Shown here piece after piece: positions 9,942-18,990 of a stretch of 64,000 nt of DNA. Within the stretch, counting starts at the first letter, position 1. Each line of letters opens with the position of its first letter. Source of the stretch: Microcoleus sp. bin38.metabat.b11b12b14.051 (GTDB lineage Bacteria > Cyanobacteriota > Cyanobacteriia > Cyanobacteriales > Microcoleaceae); contig NZ_JAAFKD010000022.1 in the NCBI RefSeq assembly GCF_013299165.1, positions 1 to 64,000 of the forward strand. The letters are read 5' to 3'. Position numbers and translations under genes: made by a program. The notes below the pieces were generated by a model. It did not search any database. It worked only from the letters and a program-made list of their open reading frames with translations, and had not been told where the DNA came from.

Positions 9942-10815
9942 TTTTTTTACTCCACAGGTTAATTTATTTTGCTTTTGGTAGAAGCACCTGTAGAGATTGT
10001 TCAGACTAAGATTGCGCGATTTTAATTGACAGATGAGCTGCTATAAAACCGGGGATTTATGTCAGTATTTATTATCTTTTTCCCGGCAAGTAATCGCTCT
10101 GTGCAATTTTATGCTGTGGCGCTATGTTTGCCACTGTATTTCCGATTCGATCTCTTGTTAAAAGTCGAGAATGAGAATGCTGTTGCAATGTTCCCGATAT
10201 TTAAAGATTATTTCAACCCGAATTAATACTTATTCATCTTCCTAGAAAATGGCGCGACCCGATTGCAATAATTACGAAAAGTTGAGCTATATGTTTCTAT
10301 TGAATTAAACAGTTTCAGGAAAAAATGTCAAAAAATAAAATATATAAATATAGGACTTACGCACGGGTACTCAGAAACCGGGTTTTTGACGAAAATCTTT
10401 CGTTTGGGCCCGCAGATTCGGCAAAAAACCCGGTTTCTTTGGCTCGATGCGTAACTCCTGAAATATTTGATGCAGCCAAAAATCTGCTGCACGCCTCCGC
10501 GTAGAGTTTGAATAAAAAAGTGTAGCTATCTGCGTACACTTTACGGCTAACTAACAGTCCGAATATTCATCGGATTGTCAGATAGTGTCCGGTGAATTAC
10601 TATCATAAAAAAGATCGAATGAATTTTGTTGCGGTCAATTTCTGGGACACGATATATAGCAATCGCCACAGCGGTGAGGACATAAATAACCTCATGAATA
10701 GAGCCTAGAGCCCATAGCAGAAACCGTTTGATTTCCTTGACGAAGCAACTGTCCACTGTCCACTCTTCGACTCCCCTCGACTTCGCGGGCGGGCAAGTCG
10801 CGAGCGCGCAAGCTG
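9942..10815. other. Gene-poor spacer with a palindromic element
   Basis: This 874-bp stretch is AT-rich in its first half. It carries the inverted-repeat element at 10352-10459 and a short run of GTCCACTGTCCACT-type repeats near 10750-10830. I see no credible coding sequence. Presumably it contains the promoter of the RTX gene. Confidence 0.6.
10352..10459. repeat. MITE-like inverted-repeat element (TTACGCA family), copy 1
   Basis: The outer ends AGGACTTACGCA and TGCGTAACTCCT are inverted repeats. Inside, AGAAACCGGGTTTTT (10373-10387) and AAAAACCCGGTTTCT (10424-10438) pair again around a roughly 35-bp core. A related copy lies at 19992-20098 and a decayed one near 28850-28925. No open reading frame is carried, so it would be non-autonomous. 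Confidence 0.75.
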
Positions 10816-12873
10816 TCAACTGTCAACTGCTGTATCTTTTTCGGCACCAGCAAATCCTTCTTGATCCTGCTTTAATTCTGAGGCAATTGCGCCTCGATCG
10901 CGCCAAGCTTCGGCATTTTCGGGTTTGATCGCGATCGCTCGATCGTAGGCGGCCATTGCTTCCTCGTAGCGATTTAATTGTGACAAAGCTGTACCGCTGT
11001 GGTGCCAAGCATCATAGGAATCCGGCTTCAGCGCGATCGCTTTTTGGTAAGCTGCGATCGCCTCTTGATAGCGCTGCAATTTTGTCAAAGATTCGCCTTT
11101 ACCAAACCAAGCCTCGTAACACTCAGAATTCACGGCGATTGCTGATTCGTAAGATGCAATTGCGGAGGAGTGCTGCGACAGTTTCTCGAAAGCGGCGCCT
11201 CGGTTGTGCCACAGTTCAAAATCCTGCGGTTTAATCGCGATTGCTTTGTCGTAGGCGGCGATCGCCTCTTGGTAGCGCTGCATTTTTCCCAGCACGGCGC
11301 CTTTATTGTACCAAACTTCGTATTTGTCGGGCCGGATGCCCAAAGCTCGATCGTAAGAATCGATCGCCTCGCTGTAGCGCAGCAGTCTCCACAGCATATT
11401 ACCTCGGTTGTACCAAGTTTCGTATCTCTTGGGATTTAGAGCCAGAGCGCGATCGTAAGAATCGACTGCGGCGGCGTGCTGCTGTACTTTACCCAGCATC
11501 GCGCCTCGGTTGTGCCAAATTTCGCTATCGCTTGCTTTGATAGCCAGGGCGCGATCGTAACTGGCGATCGCCTCTTCGTAATGCCGCAATTTTCCCAACA
11601 AAGCTGCTATGCTGTGCCAACAAGCGTATGTTCGCGACTCGCTGGAACTTGCTCGCTCGTAACTGGCGATCGCCTCTTCGTACTTCTGCAATTTAGCCAA
11701 CAAATTCGCTTTATTATACCACGCTTCCCAGTGATCCGGTTTAATTAATATTGCTTGGTCGTAACAGGCGAGTGCTTCTTCGTGACGCTGCAATTTTATT
11801 AACACATTTCCGCGCCAATACCACGCCTCACCCAAATTATTATTCATTAAAATAGCTTTTTCAAAGCAGACTACTGCCCCATCATAATCGCCTTGAAGAT
11901 AAAGCCCTTCACCTTGCTTGATATAATCGTCAGCAATCTGATTTTCGCCCTCGGTAGCAGGTGAAGTTTGCGAAGGTTGAGAATTATTTACCTGCGGTTG
12001 AGGTGCGAGTTTTACAGCTTCTTTGGCAACAACTGCCGGAACTTGGGAAATCTCTTGAACAATTTGCGATTTTTTCTCGTAAACTTCTGTCAGCAAAACT
12101 TGCAGGTGCATGAGAAATTGAGATTTGAGAGTCTCAATTTGCTCGACGGAAGATTTGGAAATTTCTGTTTCTCTAGTTAAAAAATCTATGGATTGTTTAG
12201 CTGCACTTAGTTGCGCTTCTAATTCATCCCGCAATTTTTGAGTCAGTTGGCTAGAATTGGTGAGTTCAGATTCCAACACGCCAATCCCGTGCAATCTTTT
12301 ATTGGCATCCGCAACTAACTGTCTGACTACTAGCCTGCGGATTGCCCAAAAAAAGGCAATTGTCACTGGTGGAAATATCGTGCCCAGAATTAGCAAAATA
12401 TTCAGCAGATTTATGGTATTGTTAAAACCATATCCAGATTCAGCACTGTCGCTCTGCGGTGAAATAAAATCGAAAGCGTCACGAACTTGAGGATTGTTTT
12501 TAACCCCATTGGCGATTAATTTACTCAGCCAGGTTTCTTGTAAAGATTTGGTCAGTTCGTCACCGGATGCAGCAGCAGTATTCCGGTTGGTTTTGGCCCC
12601 ACCAGATAGCTCCGGCCCGGCGGCTGCTACCAGCAAACCAGCCGGCGATTTGACAGCACTTGGCTGCGAAAATTGTTCGTGGGCGATCGTCTCAGGCGCG
12701 CTAATTGACTCAGCCGGACGGGATGCGCTACGATCTACCGCATCCACAAAGTTCCTAGCCTGCGGTGTCCCACCCGAGACGGGACTTGCAGCAGGAGCAG
12801 CGTTAGCATTAGCAGTTAAATTCTGGGATGCGAGGGCGGCCAGAGTCAAGAGAGCTACATTTGAGACTCGCAT
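10816..12873 (-). CDS. Membrane-anchored TPR repeat protein
   Basis: This protein has about 685 residues. A signal-like hydrophobic start (RVSNVALLTLAALASQ) is followed by an Ala/Pro-rich linker. One strong membrane segment (about residues 150-178, LLNILLILGTIFPPVTIAFF) comes next, then a coiled-coil region (about 190-280). At least ten 34-residue tetratricopeptide repeats fill about 325-680 (pattern EAWYWRGNVLIKLQRHEEAL, AIAIKPENAEAWRDRG). TPR arrays mediate protein-protein contacts, and the partner here is unknown. The ATG at 12873 is preferred over an upstream TTG because it opens the signal-like sequence. Dense GCGATCGC sites mark the repeats. Confidence 0.85.
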   Translation of the reverse strand: MRVSNVALLTLAALASQNLTANANAAPAASPVSGGTPQARNFVDAVDRSASRPAESISAPETIAHEQFSQPSAVKSPAGLLVAAAGPELSGGAKTNRNTAAASGDELTKSLQETWLSKLIANGVKNNPQVRDAFDFISPQSDSAESGYGFNNTINLLNILLILGTIFPPVTIAFFWAIRRLVVRQLVADANKRLHGIGVLESELTNSSQLTQKLRDELEAQLSAAKQSIDFLTRETEISKSSVEQIETLKSQFLMHLQVLLTEVYEKKSQIVQEISQVPAVVAKEAVKLAPQPQVNNSQPSQTSPATEGENQIADDYIKQGEGLYLQGDYDGAVVCFEKAILMNNNLGEAWYWRGNVLIKLQRHEEALACYDQAILIKPDHWEAWYNKANLLAKLQKYEEAIASYERASSSESRTYACWHSIAALLGKLRHYEEAIASYDRALAIKASDSEIWHNRGAMLGKVQQHAAAVDSYDRALALNPKRYETWYNRGNMLWRLLRYSEAIDSYDRALGIRPDKYEVWYNKGAVLGKMQRYQEAIAAYDKAIAIKPQDFELWHNRGAAFEKLSQHSSAIASYESAIAVNSECYEAWFGKGESLTKLQRYQEAIAAYQKAIALKPDSYDAWHHSGTALSQLNRYEEAMAAYDRAIAIKPENAEAWRDRGAIASELKQDQEGFAGAEKDTAVDS

Positions 12874-13410
12874 AAACGTCAACTCATCTAGGAAAAATTA
12901 GTGCTGGTTTGTCAGCGATCGGGCGATCGGCCTTTATACTCTCAGCCTTGTACAATAACTGAGACCGGGAATACTGACTTACTATCTCTAAAATACGGGC
13001 TGCGTCTGACTTGTCAGGAAAAGTGCCAATAATTGTGGCCGTACAACTTCGGTCAAATAATATAGCATTTCGAGGGAAAGATGAGGTATTCACCGATCGA
13101 TCTCTCAATCCATCAATCCCTCAATCTAAAATCTAAAATCTAAAATCTAAAATCTCTCCCTCTACCTCACCTTTTTGAGCCTCGGCTATATATTGTCCAG
13201 CCTCATCCGGTTGCATCAGCTTCGGAATGATGGGGGCGGCTTCACCAATCTGCACAATAGACTGATGGCAGATAACGCAAACTATGTTGAAATAGTCTGC
13301 GTTATCTGCCTTGCACCTGCGATTGACCTAGGAGTCAAACAGTTGTGCAATCACAGTCTCATTAGATCAATATCTGGGTGAACCAGCCCCAACCAACCAG
13401 ATTTTTAACT
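12874..13410. other. Spacer with short direct repeats and a palindrome
   Basis: Four AAATCT-type direct repeats lie at about 13125-13155. They precede a segment (CTCCCTCTACCTCACCTTTTTGA) that is also found near 45775-45797. A strong hairpin lies at 13267-13310. A 74-codon frame on the minus strand shows no recognisable features and is not called. Confidence 0.5.
13267..13310. repeat. 44-bp near-perfect palindrome
   Basis: The 19-nt arms GGCAGATAACGCAAACTAT and ATAGTCTGCGTTATCTGCC pair with one G-T mismatch around the 6-nt loop GTTGAA. It lies about 100 bp after the stop of the PTPS-like gene. No T-tract follows on either strand, so an ordinary intrinsic terminator is unlikely. Confidence 0.85.
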
Positions 13411-14283
13411 CTAAACGCCAGCTAAAACTGCTGACAGTTGCTGATGTTCAGCCGTCGCTGCATCTAAATCAGCACCGTAAATTTCACAACTATTATTCGG
13501 ACTTTCAATCAGCTTAATCTTGTGCAACTCTGCGCCCAATTCCCGAACGGGCGATCGCAACAATTGACCGATCCGAACTGCAATATTTTCGGCAGTAGGC
13601 ACCACATTTTCAAAATAGGCAATATCCTTATTCAAAAAAGTGTGATCGAATGGTTCAACAACATAATCATCAACAGCTTTTTGCAAAGCTCCCAAATCAG
13701 CAATCATCCCAGTCCGCGCATCCATTTCTCCTTTAACCGTCACCTCTAAATGATAGTTGTGACCGTGACCGTTAGGCCGAGCACATTTGCCGTAAATTTC
13801 TGAGTTTTCTTCAAAGCTCAAATCGGGACGAGCTAACCGATGGGCGGCGCTAAAATGAGTAGACAGAGTTAAATAAGCTTCCATGCCATTTCCTAAATAT
13901 TCAGCCCAAAGTTCCGGGTGTTCAAACAATTGAATTTTGCTCACAGGCAAATGAGGAGCTAGCCGCAGCCAAATTTGCCGTGCTATGTTTTCGGTAGTTG
14001 GCAGAGTCTGCTCAAATTCCGGCCACGCTTCGTTAAGGTAGGAAAAATCGAGATCCTGGATCACTTCCCGCTTGATGACGTGCTTGACATCAGACAAGTT
14101 GAGTACCATGCCGTACTCGTCGAGTTCTCCTATCATGGAAACGTAAAGAACGTAATTGTGTCCGTGTCCTGGTGCGCGCGCAGTTGGGCCAAACCGCTCA
14201 AAGTTCTCGGCTGCGCTCAATTCCGGCAGCCAGTACCGGTGACTCGCCGAAAACTGTGCCCGACGATTGATGATGCACTGCAT
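13411..14283 (-). CDS. Two-domain 6-pyruvoyl-tetrahydropterin synthase / QueD-like protein
   Basis: The protein contains two PTPS-fold domains in tandem. Domain 1 (about residues 1-125) has FSASHRYW and PGHGHNY. Domain 2 (about 130-280) has FSAAHRLA and NGHGHNY, so both keep the zinc-binding histidines. Only domain 2 keeps the catalytic Cys (GKCARPNGHGHN) and the Asp-His pair (FDHTFLN). Domain 1 has Thr (GPTARAPGHGHN) and LDFSYLN instead, and looks like a pseudo-enzyme half. The family makes 6-carboxytetrahydropterin (queuosine or deazapurine path) or 6-pyruvoyltetrahydropterin. Which product is made cannot be told here. The ATG at 14283 is chosen because homologues begin at the first beta strand. 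An upstream start would add 19 residues. Confidence 0.85.
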   Translation of the reverse strand: MQCIINRRAQFSASHRYWLPELSAAENFERFGPTARAPGHGHNYVLYVSMIGELDEYGMVLNLSDVKHVIKREVIQDLDFSYLNEAWPEFEQTLPTTENIARQIWLRLAPHLPVSKIQLFEHPELWAEYLGNGMEAYLTLSTHFSAAHRLARPDLSFEENSEIYGKCARPNGHGHNYHLEVTVKGEMDARTGMIADLGALQKAVDDYVVEPFDHTFLNKDIAYFENVVPTAENIAVRIGQLLRSPVRELGAELHKIKLIESPNNSCEIYGADLDAATAEHQQLSAVLAGV

Positions 14284-14717
14284 AAAAGTCAAGTAGAGTA
14301 AGCTTGTTAAGTTCTGTAAAGGACTTACTCCTTTAAGCATAAACCAATTTTTGCTGGAATTTTTCGATAATTTTAGGGTGCTGTACTGAATGAAGTTCTA
14401 CCAATTTTCTAGATACTGGCAACACGCCGCCGCCACATCCCCAGGCCCCGGAGAGCCCCAGCACACAGATATCCGGCAAAAAATACCGCTACAAAACAGT
14501 TTCTCGGCATCGGTTGCTAACGCATCACTTACCAGTCTTTGAGAAAGTGCAATTCATCAAGAGGTATAGTTGCGCCGCCCGTACCTTTTTGCAACATAGG
14601 GCTCAATCCAGTTCTAGTTTTTCGTATAAGCTCTGCGATAGTTAGCAGTTTGCCGTTCAATTGCAACGAAAACTCATCGCCCATTCGCCATCACCCACTC
14701 GCCATCACCAACTATTA
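14284..14717. other. Divergent intergenic region
   Basis: This is about 430 bp between the divergent PTPS-like and MscS-like genes and presumably holds both promoters. Just before the MscS start are short CGCCATCACCMA-like direct repeats (14690-14712). I see no gene or named element. Confidence 0.5.
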
Positions 14718-16220
14718 ATGAATTGGATTACTGAATCAGCCGATCGCTTTTTTGAACATTTTTGGGGTGCGATGACAACCCCGCTATTTTATGTCGGGGA
14801 CACTCATCTGTCGATCGGCGCGATCGTCAAACTGATAATTTTAGCTTTATTTGCCTTCATTGTAGCTCGGATTATCAGTGAAGGAATCAAGCGCAGCCTG
14901 CTAGTTAGAATGGGATTGGATCGCGGCAGTCGAGAAGCAATTTCGACTATCATCAGCTATATTTTAGCAAGTATTGGGTGTATCTTTGTCATGCAAGGTG
15001 CGGGGATAAACCTTACTTCTCTCACCGTCTTAGCTGGCGTCGTCGGCATTGGTTTCGGCTTCGGCTTGCAAAATCTCGCCAGCAACTTTATCAGCGGTCT
15101 CACTCTGCTCTTGGAACACCAAATTAGAGTCGGAGATTTTATTGAAATTGACCATTTATTAGGAACAGTAGAAAATATTTCGATTCGTTCGACCATTATC
15201 AAAACTATTGACGGTCTTTTTGTCATTATACCAAATATTAAATTTGTCGAAACCAACATTATTAATTGGAGTTATAGAGACCCAAGATGTCGCCTTCATA
15301 TCCCCGTCGGCGTTGCCTATGGAACTGACCCAGTATTAGTTACCGAAGCGCTGTTAATTGCGGCGCGGATAGAATCGAATGTGTTATCTCATCCTTCTCC
15401 TAAAGTATGGTTTCGCGGTTTTGGAGACAACGCTTTAAATTTTGAACTTTTAATTTGGATCGATCAGCCGCAGGAAAGCGATGCTATTAAAAGTGCTGTC
15501 AATTTTTTAATAGATTACGAATTTCGCCACCGCAGCATCGAAATTCCATTTCCCCAGCGCGATTTGTGGCTGCGAAACCCGCAAGACTTAACTAAACTTT
15601 TGCAGAACAATCACAAAGACGATAATTCTCAGGGTCAAGTTTTTCCGCAGAATACCAAACATTCAGCAGAAATAAAATCTAATTCCACCGTTTCCGAGCA
15701 TAAAAATCCCGGGCCTAAATCGCCTAATAATTGGACGCTACGAGATTTGTTGCGGCGAGTAACTTATTTTGAACAGTGTACGGATTTAGAACTGCGACAG
15801 CTAATTGAATACGGGTACCGACAACTGTTTCCAGCAGGACAGATTGTCTGCAAAGAAAATGACCCAGGTGATTCTTTTTATATTATTCTTTCCGGTGCTG
15901 TCGAAGTGCTTTCTCAAAAAGCCGATCAGTATATCGCGACGCTTCACGAAGGGGAGTTTTTTGGGGAAATATCCCTGCTGTTGGGAACTCCTAGAACCGC
16001 GACTGTTAAAACTAGAGAAGATGCAATTTTGTTTGTGGTGGAACGCCACGACTTGCAAAAACTTTTGGTCGAACAGCCGAATTTGGCAGATCAGATTGCT
16101 CAAAAATTGTCGGAACGCCAGCAAGCTTTGAGAGATTTGGGATTGTTAGGTGATGACTCTCTCGATCACACTCCTTTTATTAAAATTAGGAAGCGAATTC
16201 AAGTTCTTTTTGGAATTTGA
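14718..16220 (+). CDS. MscS-type mechanosensitive channel with cyclic nucleotide-binding domain
   Basis: This is a protein of about 500 residues. Two or three membrane helices lie at about 25-120. The third has the MscS pore pattern (LTVLAGVVGIGFGFGLQNLA), followed by the MscS beta domain (VGDFIEIDHLLGTVENISIR) and the alpha/beta C-domain to about residue 285. A variable linker leads to a C-terminal cyclic-nucleotide-binding domain (about 365-485) with the phosphate-binding cassette FFGEISLLLGTPRTATV, including the canonical Arg. This architecture matches the bCNG family, an MscS channel gated or tuned by cAMP/cGMP. It resides in the inner membrane. The ATG at 14718 is preferred to an upstream TTG. 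Confidence 0.9.
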   Translation: MNWITESADRFFEHFWGAMTTPLFYVGDTHLSIGAIVKLIILALFAFIVARIISEGIKRSLLVRMGLDRGSREAISTIISYILASIGCIFVMQGAGINLTSLTVLAGVVGIGFGFGLQNLASNFISGLTLLLEHQIRVGDFIEIDHLLGTVENISIRSTIIKTIDGLFVIIPNIKFVETNIINWSYRDPRCRLHIPVGVAYGTDPVLVTEALLIAARIESNVLSHPSPKVWFRGFGDNALNFELLIWIDQPQESDAIKSAVNFLIDYEFRHRSIEIPFPQRDLWLRNPQDLTKLLQNNHKDDNSQGQVFPQNTKHSAEIKSNSTVSEHKNPGPKSPNNWTLRDLLRRVTYFEQCTDLELRQLIEYGYRQLFPAGQIVCKENDPGDSFYIILSGAVEVLSQKADQYIATLHEGEFFGEISLLLGTPRTATVKTREDAILFVVERHDLQKLLVEQPNLADQIAQKLSERQQALRDLGLLGDDSLDHTPFIKIRKRIQVLFGI

Positions 16221-16221
16221 C

Positions 16222-16378
16222 AGTCATTGGTCATTGGTCATTTGTTATTGGTCATTGGTCATTGGTCATTGGTCATCTCGCCCGAAGAGCGAAGCCGAAG
16301 GGTGGTCATTGGTCATTGGTCATTTGTCATTGGTTATTAGTCATTTGTCATTGGTCATTTGTCATTTGTCCAACTTCC
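16222..16378. repeat. Heptamer-type tandem repeat array (GTCATTG family), small
   Basis: Variants of the 7-mer GTCATTG or GTCATTT follow each other with slight spacing changes. They are interrupted at 16277-16305 by the module CTCGCCCGAAGAGCGAAGCC..GGGTGG. The same array type and module recur at about 44.3 and 51.3-52.0 kb. This resembles the short tandemly repeated repetitive (STRR) sequences of filamentous cyanobacteria. Confidence 0.85.
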
Positions 16379-16463
16379 TTCCGTGCGAGTGTCCTCGCGC
16401 TCGAACCTCCAACGTCCTTGGGAATTGGGAAATTTTTCCCATCTCCCGCTCTCCTTCAACTCA

Positions 16464-17144
16464 CTAACTTCTGATTTTTAATTCATCCTGTGCTTCCCGC
16501 CGCAGTCTAGCGGCAATTCTAAAGAGTTCTTGGCCTGTGTGCAAGTGGCGATCGTCATAATTGAGGGTAAATAAATGCAATTCTTCTATCCCGTCGCTCA
16601 CTTGATTGATGCAGTAGTAGAGATGGGCCGCCACTCCAGCAACATTAGATGGATTTGGCATCGCCCTTAGAAAGTTCTGAGCTTTTGAAAGAAACTCGCG
16701 GCTGCTTTCGATATAAGCTTGAAACTTTTCTATCAGTTCGTCATCGAAGGGATCTGCTGACAATTCGTTTATTTCCTTTTTCAGCGGCTTCAAAATGCTG
16801 TTGAGCATTCGATTGACTGGTTTGTATACTTTAATCAGCCACTGTTCCATTTGTTCGTCGGCGTCGCGTGCTGCTTGTTGTTGCTGGCGGCTGATGTTTG
16901 GTGTCCAGGGTGATTGCTGTTCGCTGGGCTGCGAAATTTGGCGATCGTAAGATTGTCTTTGCTGCGCGTCTCCTAATATCTCATAGGCTGCATTGAGGCG
17001 GACAATCTCTTCGTGACCGGCTGTCGAACTCTGGCTGTCTGGATGAAATAATTTGACTAAACGGCGGTATGCTTGTTTAATCTCGGCTTGGGTTGCGGTT
17101 GGGCTAATTTTTAGGGTTTTGTAGTGATTGGTAACGGAAGACAC
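16464..17144 (-). CDS. J-domain (DnaJ-like) co-chaperone
   Basis: This is a 226-residue protein. The J-domain occupies about residues 6-70, with the essential HPD tripeptide (LFHPDSQS) that stimulates DnaK ATPase. After a Gln-rich linker (about 75-95) comes a helical C-terminal region (about 96-220) with no zinc-finger or DnaJ C-terminal substrate domains. It is therefore a type C J-protein whose client is not defined. The start is GTG. It stands alone, converging with the MscS-like gene across a repeat array. Confidence 0.85.
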   Translation of the reverse strand: MSSVTNHYKTLKISPTATQAEIKQAYRRLVKLFHPDSQSSTAGHEEIVRLNAAYEILGDAQQRQSYDRQISQPSEQQSPWTPNISRQQQQAARDADEQMEQWLIKVYKPVNRMLNSILKPLKKEINELSADPFDDELIEKFQAYIESSREFLSKAQNFLRAMPNPSNVAGVAAHLYYCINQVSDGIEELHLFTLNYDDRHLHTGQELFRIAARLRREAQDELKIRS

Positions 17145-17971
17145 GCTCTTATTTCCTTGAAATCTAGATTATCTGCGAAAAAATGCTTGACAAAAATATC
17201 ATTATTTGCTAATGAATTAGGTATTGATATGATATAAATGCCAACTTTTTAGGTAAAAAACCTCTGTTTTTAGACTATCATAAATCTTAAAATATTGATG
17301 CTTTGGAAGTGGCAAGCCGAGCCATATGAGCGATTTATCTAGCAGCAGCTACCAGCCTATATTTAAGTCTAGCGCCACAAAATTCAGGCTAGTCAAGTAA
17401 TGTTTAAAAACGGAGAAAAATTGAATTTAAATCAATTAATTATATATTTTTATAGCGTAAGGATTCAGGTAACATAACTCCTTCCTGGGTAAAGACTTTA
17501 GATATGTAGATTGATGCTAAAAAAATCTCTATTGTCACTATTATTGGGAAAAAATGCGGTTTATCGTCACAACAGTGACAATGAACCTTTGCGCGACACA
17601 AGCCCTAATTTTACCCTGCAACCCTTGCCATACAAGCGTTGGATCTGCAATGTTTTTGATCTGAATCCTTACCTTTCATCAATTATAGAAGAAACTCGCT
17701 AGTTGTATTCTGGGGAATTTATTGTGTCATGGCGGACTGTGCACGGCAAAATTGCTTCAAGAACACGATCGCTCCCAACAGCTTCGCTCAAACATTTTAC
17801 CTGCAACAACTGAGGCAGACTAGAAAAGCAGCGATGTCCTGAGTTTCCTCTAGGAAATCGCGATCGACTGTTTGATTGTCATACCCAAGCTGTCAACGGC
17901 GATCGACAGCCAAGCAGGGCGTACCCGGTACGCCCTGCATTCAGTTTCTACGACTTGCGCCGAAGGCTAGT
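17145..17971. other. Gene-poor spacer
   Basis: This is about 830 bp of AT-rich DNA upstream of the J-domain gene and downstream of cysK. It may contain one small reading frame at 17514-17702. No repeats or RNA elements are recognised. Confidence 0.5.
17514..17702 (+). CDS. Possible small protein, unknown
   Basis: This is a 62-codon frame with an ATG start and a weak hydrophobic beginning (MLKKSLLSLLLG). The rest is polar with no recognised motif. No strong ribosome site is seen. It is listed only because the surrounding 830 bp is otherwise empty, and it may be a chance frame. Confidence 0.2.
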   Translation: MLKKSLLSLLLGKNAVYRHNSDNEPLRDTSPNFTLQPLPYKRWICNVFDLNPYLSSIIEETR

Positions 17972-18934
17972 TTAGTTGACAGCCACGGCTAGACTGAGTT
18001 CTGGATCTTGGAACAAAGGAGTGCTCAGATAGCGTTCGCCGAAACTAGGCTGAATCATCACAATCAATTTGCCTGCATTTTCGGGACGCTTGCCGACTTT
18101 CAATGCCGCACACAGCGCCGCACCGCTGGAAATACCGGACAAAAGTCCTTCTTCTCGGGCTAAGCGGCGCCCGTAGGCGATCGCCTCGTCATCTGTCACA
18201 ATTATCACTTCGTCGATCGCATTGACATTCAGCACCGGCGGTACAAAACCAGCGCCGATACCTTGAATTTTGTGAGGCCCCGGCTTGCCGCCCGATAGTA
18301 CCTGACTGTTTGCAGGTTCAACGGCGATCGCCTTAAACTCAGGTTTCCGTGACTTGATCACCTCTGCAATACCCGTAATCGTGCCACCAGTGCCGACTCC
18401 AGCAATCAGGATATCGACTTCGCCCTCGGTATCTGCCCAAATTTCCTCAGCCGTTGTCGAACGGTGAATCTCCGGGTTCGACGGATTCCGAAACTGCTGC
18501 AACATATACGCATTCGGAGTTTTGTCTACAATCTCTTGAGCGCGCCGGATGCAGCCGCTCATGCCTTCAATGCCGGGAGTCAGTTCTAGTTGGGCTCCGT
18601 AAGCTCGTAACATCGATCGGCGTTCCGTGCTCATCGTATCGGGCATTGTCAAAATCAACTGGTAGCCCTTAGCGGCCGCCACCATGGCTAGAGCAATTCC
18701 GGTATTTCCCGAAGTCGGTTCGACTAAAACCGTTTTACCCGGAGTAATCAGCCCTTCTTTCTCGGCTTGATTGACCATATTGACACCGATGCGATCTTTC
18801 ACCGATGCAGCCGGATTCATGCCTTCGAGTTTGACTACAATCCGAGCCAAGCAACCTTCGGCTTGGGGAATGCGGTTGAGTTGCACCAGGGGGGTGTGCC
18901 CCACCAATTCTGTAATGTCGCCAGCAATACGCAT
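17972..18934 (-). CDS. cysK: Cysteine synthase A (O-acetylserine sulfhydrylase)
   Basis: This pyridoxal-phosphate enzyme makes cysteine from O-acetylserine and sulfide in the cytosol. The 320-residue length is normal. The PLP lysine lies in AASVKDRIG (Lys46). The substrate loop TSGNTG follows at about 75-80, the phosphate-cup Gly run GVGTGGT at about 177-183, and the C-terminal serine SGISSGAAL. It is transcribed toward low coordinates 56 bp after an Rrf2-type regulator gene, so the two may form one transcript. That neighbour suggests control by sulfur or cysteine status. Confidence 0.97.
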   Translation of the reverse strand: MRIAGDITELVGHTPLVQLNRIPQAEGCLARIVVKLEGMNPAASVKDRIGVNMVNQAEKEGLITPGKTVLVEPTSGNTGIALAMVAAAKGYQLILTMPDTMSTERRSMLRAYGAQLELTPGIEGMSGCIRRAQEIVDKTPNAYMLQQFRNPSNPEIHRSTTAEEIWADTEGEVDILIAGVGTGGTITGIAEVIKSRKPEFKAIAVEPANSQVLSGGKPGPHKIQGIGAGFVPPVLNVNAIDEVIIVTDDEAIAYGRRLAREEGLLSGISSGAALCAALKVGKRPENAGKLIVMIQPSFGERYLSTPLFQDPELSLAVAVN

Positions 18935-18990
18935 AATTTTTGTCAGTTGGTTGTTGAAAGTAAATCTTAATTCCTAGTTGCCGATACTAA

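Noticed and set aside
10547..10819. 90-codon minus-strand frame downstream of the TPR gene
   Set aside because: It runs through a short-repeat region and has no protein-like signals beyond one hydrophobic patch.
12884..13108. Minus-strand 74-codon frame upstream of the TPR gene
   Set aside because: No recognised motif. It occupies the expected promoter region of the TPR gene.
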